Source of the DNA: Bacteroidales bacterium UBA2030
Lineage (GTDB): Bacteria; Bacteroidota; Bacteroidia; Bacteroidales; TTA-H9
Assembly (NCBI GenBank): GCA_002332755.1
Contig: DDBO01000123.1
Span: 1 to 7,468 of the forward strand
Direction of reading: 5' to 3'
Length of the DNA: 7,468 nucleotides
The position numbers were made by a program, and so were the translations under genes. Under the pieces are notes generated by a model. The model was not told the origin of the DNA. It saw only the letters and a list, made by a program, of their open reading frames with translations, and made no database searches. Positions 5,578 to 7,468 of the stretch are shown here, piece after piece; the first letter of the stretch is position 1, and each line of letters begins with the position of its first letter.

Positions 5578-6983
5578 TGTCCGACATTTTGGCGTATTCC
5601 AACAAATGTAGTACTATAATCCTGAACCGGTTGACCATTTGCCAAAATACGAAAAATCACTTTCCGACTCGCAAAATCCGCTTCATTTTTTGGAACAATA
5701 TAGAAAAAAAGCGTTTCGAGTGAAGCTTCCTTTTTAACCACCACAGTGTCGACGCCCCCAGCCAGTTTTATGATACCAACGTCACTGAGCTCTTGCAGGC
5801 GAATCACCTGGTCTTTACGACTTTTGTTTACAATTCTTAGGTTGTAGAGGTTGGAGATATGACCACTGTCGTATGGCTGGAAAATGGTACCCGGTGTGCG
5901 CAAAACAGTAGCCTCAACAGGAGCCCGGCTAAACAATAGATAAAAGAAAAATCCTGCGAGCATTAAAAGGACAATACTATAGGCATATGCTCGCCAATTC
6001 AATCGATGGGGGATCCCCTCCCTAATGCTCCTTTCTGAAGTGATCCGTATCAGCCCCCGCGGAAGTTTCACTTTATCCATCACGGCATCGCATGCGTCAA
6101 TACAGGCCGTACAATTCACACATTCGAGCTGAGTGCCATTGCGGATGTCGATTCCGGTTGGACATACCCTTACACAACTTTTACAATCAATACAATCGCC
6201 CAGGCTTGGTTGTTTTCGCTTCTCTACCGGCAAAGCAGTGCCACGTGGTTCTCCCCTTCGATAATCGTAAGCAACAACAAGGGAGTCGTTGTCGAGCAAT
6301 ACCCCCTGCAAACGACCATAAGGGCAAATCACCGAACATGTTTGCTCACGGAACCACCAATAGATAAAAACGCCAACGACCGTAAAAACAATTAAAAAGG
6401 CTAACAAATAAGGATGCCCAGAAAATCCGGAGCGATAGGCTTCGAAAAGATATTTTTTTCCAATGAAAAAGACCGAAAAATTGTTAACGGTATAGAATAT
6501 TATTGTAAAAAAAACCAAAAATTTAAGGGTGCGACGCAAAAATTTGTCTCCATCCATAGGTCTCTCTCTGAGCTCTTTCTGTTTTACCGGTGAGCCATCA
6601 ATCCATGTCTCAATTCGCCGGAATACAATTTCCATAAAAATGGTCTGAGGGCAGGCCCATCCGCACCAGATTCGTCCATAAACTACAGTAAAAAGAATTA
6701 TTCCCACTACAAAAGCCAGCATCCCTACGCCAAGCATATATGTATCCTGCGGCCAGATAACTAAACCAAACAAAATGAACTTTCTTTGAAGTACATTTAG
6801 TAACAGGAGGGGTTCTCCTCTATATTCGAGATGGGGTAAAACAAGGAAGAAGGCTAACAAAAAGATTGCTACTAAATGTCGCCGAAAAGTAAATATGCCT
6901 CTGGGTAAACTGGCAAATACCCATTTACGACGGCCACCTTCACCAATTGTGTATAGCCGATCGCGAAACGATAGATCTTCCAT
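5574..6983 (-). CDS. ccoG: CcoG/FixG membrane polyferredoxin for cbb3 oxidase assembly
   Basis: CcoG is an inner-membrane iron-sulfur protein needed for cbb3 oxidase maturation; work on the Rhodobacter protein supports a role in reducing Cu(II) to Cu(I). The 469 residues match the family length. In order: helices near 37-52 and 82-102; W-C-G-W-A-C-P (C107, C111); helices near 152-174 and 191-211; T-C-S-V-I-C-P-Y-G-R (C216, C220); two [4Fe-4S] motifs, C264-x2-C267-x2-C270-x3-C274-P and C288-x2-C291-x2-C294-x3-C298; a helix at about 332-351; and a C-terminal immunoglobulin-like FixG domain (about 355-465) in the periplasm. All expected cysteines are present. The ATG at 6983 lies four bases after the HMA gene stop; GAGG overlapping that stop is a close, weak ribosome site. 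Residues at the start (MEDLSFRDRL) look like typical Bacteroidota CcoG. It overlaps ccoH by four bases. Confidence 0.97.
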   Translation of the reverse strand: MEDLSFRDRLYTIGEGGRRKWVFASLPRGIFTFRRHLVAIFLLAFFLVLPHLEYRGEPLLLLNVLQRKFILFGLVIWPQDTYMLGVGMLAFVVGIILFTVVYGRIWCGWACPQTIFMEIVFRRIETWIDGSPVKQKELRERPMDGDKFLRRTLKFLVFFTIIFYTVNNFSVFFIGKKYLFEAYRSGFSGHPYLLAFLIVFTVVGVFIYWWFREQTCSVICPYGRLQGVLLDNDSLVVAYDYRRGEPRGTALPVEKRKQPSLGDCIDCKSCVRVCPTGIDIRNGTQLECVNCTACIDACDAVMDKVKLPRGLIRITSERSIREGIPHRLNWRAYAYSIVLLMLAGFFFYLLFSRAPVEATVLRTPGTIFQPYDSGHISNLYNLRIVNKSRKDQVIRLQELSDVGIIKLAGGVDTVVVKKEASLETLFFYIVPKNEADFASRKVIFRILANGQPVQDYSTTFVGIRQNVGQ

Positions 6984-6987
6984 ATCC

Positions 6988-7320
6988 TCAGGGTTTTGGT
7001 TTCTTTTCCTGACCCTTGATTGTATACCCTTTTTCGGTAATTGCCTGAGAAATTGATTTTATATCAACCAAAGTTATATCAAAAGTAACCTCTACCTTAC
7101 CAGTTTGATGATCAGCATTAATATCAACAATACCCCCAAGTTGCTTGACAGCGTTAGAGATGGTGTTTTCGCAACCGGTGCAGGTCATTCCTTCCACATC
7201 CAAAACAACGGTAATGGCTTTTAATGAATCAGGTTGAACACTCTTGGGGTCATTGGATTTAGGTTTACAGCTGCTCACAAGGATGATAAAACTCAAAAAC
7301 AGGAATAAAAAATTTCTCAT
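6988..7320 (-). CDS. HMA-domain lipoprotein, probable periplasmic copper carrier
   Basis: This 110-residue protein begins with a lipoprotein signal (residues 1-17, hydrophobic, ending L-V-S-S) and lipidation Cys18. A short polar linker (19-34) leads to one heavy-metal-associated domain at about 36-102, with the copper-binding loop G-M-T-C-T-G-C-E (44-51; ligands C47 and C50) and the usual beta-alpha-beta-beta-alpha-beta pattern ending near K-G-Y-T-I. The tail is basic. Most Atx1/CopZ-type HMA proteins are cytoplasmic, so membrane anchoring outside the cytoplasm is notable. The basic residues after Cys18 do not resemble the acidic surface-export signal of Bacteroidota, so it probably faces the periplasm. 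It lies four bases before ccoG and has a candidate promoter just upstream, so it seems to open the ccoG operon. Delivering copper to the cbb3 oxidase, or working with the SafE-like protein, is inference from context. Confidence 0.92.
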   Translation of the reverse strand: MRNFLFLFLSFIILVSSCKPKSNDPKSVQPDSLKAITVVLDVEGMTCTGCENTISNAVKQLGGIVDINADHQTGKVEVTFDITLVDIKSISQAITEKGYTIKGQEKKPKP

Positions 7321-7342
7321 GGAAGTAGATTTTGGTTGATGA

Positions 7343-7355
7343 ATTCAAAATTAAA
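7343..7355 (-). promoter_or_regulatory. Candidate promoter (-7 element) of the HMA-ccoG operon
   Basis: The minus strand carries TTTAATTTTGAAT, identical to the stretch before the cyd operon, with TAATTTTG (7353-7346) matching TAnnTTTG. It lies in the spacer between the 31-codon ORF and the HMA gene and would give a leader of about 25 bases. No -33 TTTG is visible at the expected distance, so the call is tentative. Confidence 0.4.
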
Positions 7356-7364
7356 TGGAAATAT

Positions 7365-7460
7365 CTAAATAAGGGCATCTGTACCTAAAACCAACATCAC
7401 AAAAAGCAGAAAAAAATTAATGAACATAAAAGCCTTACGAACCACAGAAGGATCCGCCAT
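7365..7460 (-). CDS. 31-residue single-helix membrane peptide or C-terminal tail of a larger gene
   Basis: An open frame from ATG at 7460 to TAG at 7365 encodes 31 residues: a polar start (M-A-D-P-S-V-V-R-K), one hydrophobic helix rich in Phe, Leu and Val (about residues 10-26), and a short end G-T-D-A-L-I. It looks like a small inner-membrane protein and precedes the HMA gene by 44 bases. The frame stays open to the right edge (two more codons, then incomplete), so it could be the end of a longer protein. I do not recognise it. A small subunit or accessory of the cbb3 oxidase, comparable in size to CcoQ, is possible from position, but no sequence feature proves it. Confidence 0.45.
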   Translation of the reverse strand: MADPSVVRKAFMFINFFLLFVMLVLGTDALI

Positions 7461-7468
7461 TGTTTTCA

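Noticed and set aside
6092..6395. Plus-strand frames with several Cys opposite ccoG
   Set aside because: The cysteines and histidines arise as the complement of the CcoG ferredoxin region; no gene signals accompany them.

Overview
The window looks like chromosomal DNA of a Bacteroidota (Bacteroidetes) bacterium. The reasons are a DUF4492 gene directly before cydA, a CydB of the Bacteroidota type, a CcoG-FixH-SafE cluster, two lipoproteins with short signal peptides, AT-rich leaders with mostly no Shine-Dalgarno sequence, and two exact matches to the Bacteroidota -7 element TAnnTTTG. The genus cannot be named from the sequence alone. Every gene I can support lies on the minus strand, so the genes are read from the right end of the window to the left.

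Right part (7468 to about 4379): accessory genes for a copper-containing cbb3-type cytochrome c oxidase. In transcription order they are a 31-residue single-membrane-helix ORF at the edge (possibly the tail of a longer gene), a lipoprotein with a heavy-metal-associated (HMA) domain, ccoG (membrane polyferredoxin), ccoH/fixH, and a SafE/cycZ-like membrane protein. The last four are packed with gaps of 4 and 8 bases and one ATGA overlap. The oxidase structural genes (ccoN/O/P) are not in the window; they may lie beyond the right edge.

Middle part (about 4378 to 1144): a cytochrome bd quinol oxidase operon, DUF4492-cydA-cydB, followed by a 32-codon ORF absent from any list of longer ORFs. That ORF encodes one membrane helix and sits between cydB and a strong intrinsic terminator, where a CydX-type small subunit would be expected. 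It is the most interesting item here. Both operon leaders share an identical 13-base stretch containing TAATTTTG, which suggests two similar promoters.

Left part (1143 to 1): an AT-rich spacer, then the first 339 codons of an outer-membrane or periplasmic lipoprotein that looks like a beta-propeller and runs off the left edge.

Together the genes describe respiration at low oxygen: one branch builds a cbb3 oxidase (copper delivery and maturation), the other is a high-affinity bd quinol oxidase. I see no mobile element, tRNA, rRNA, CRISPR array or defence system. Apart from the small ORFs and the shared leader element, the region is conventional respiratory gene content.
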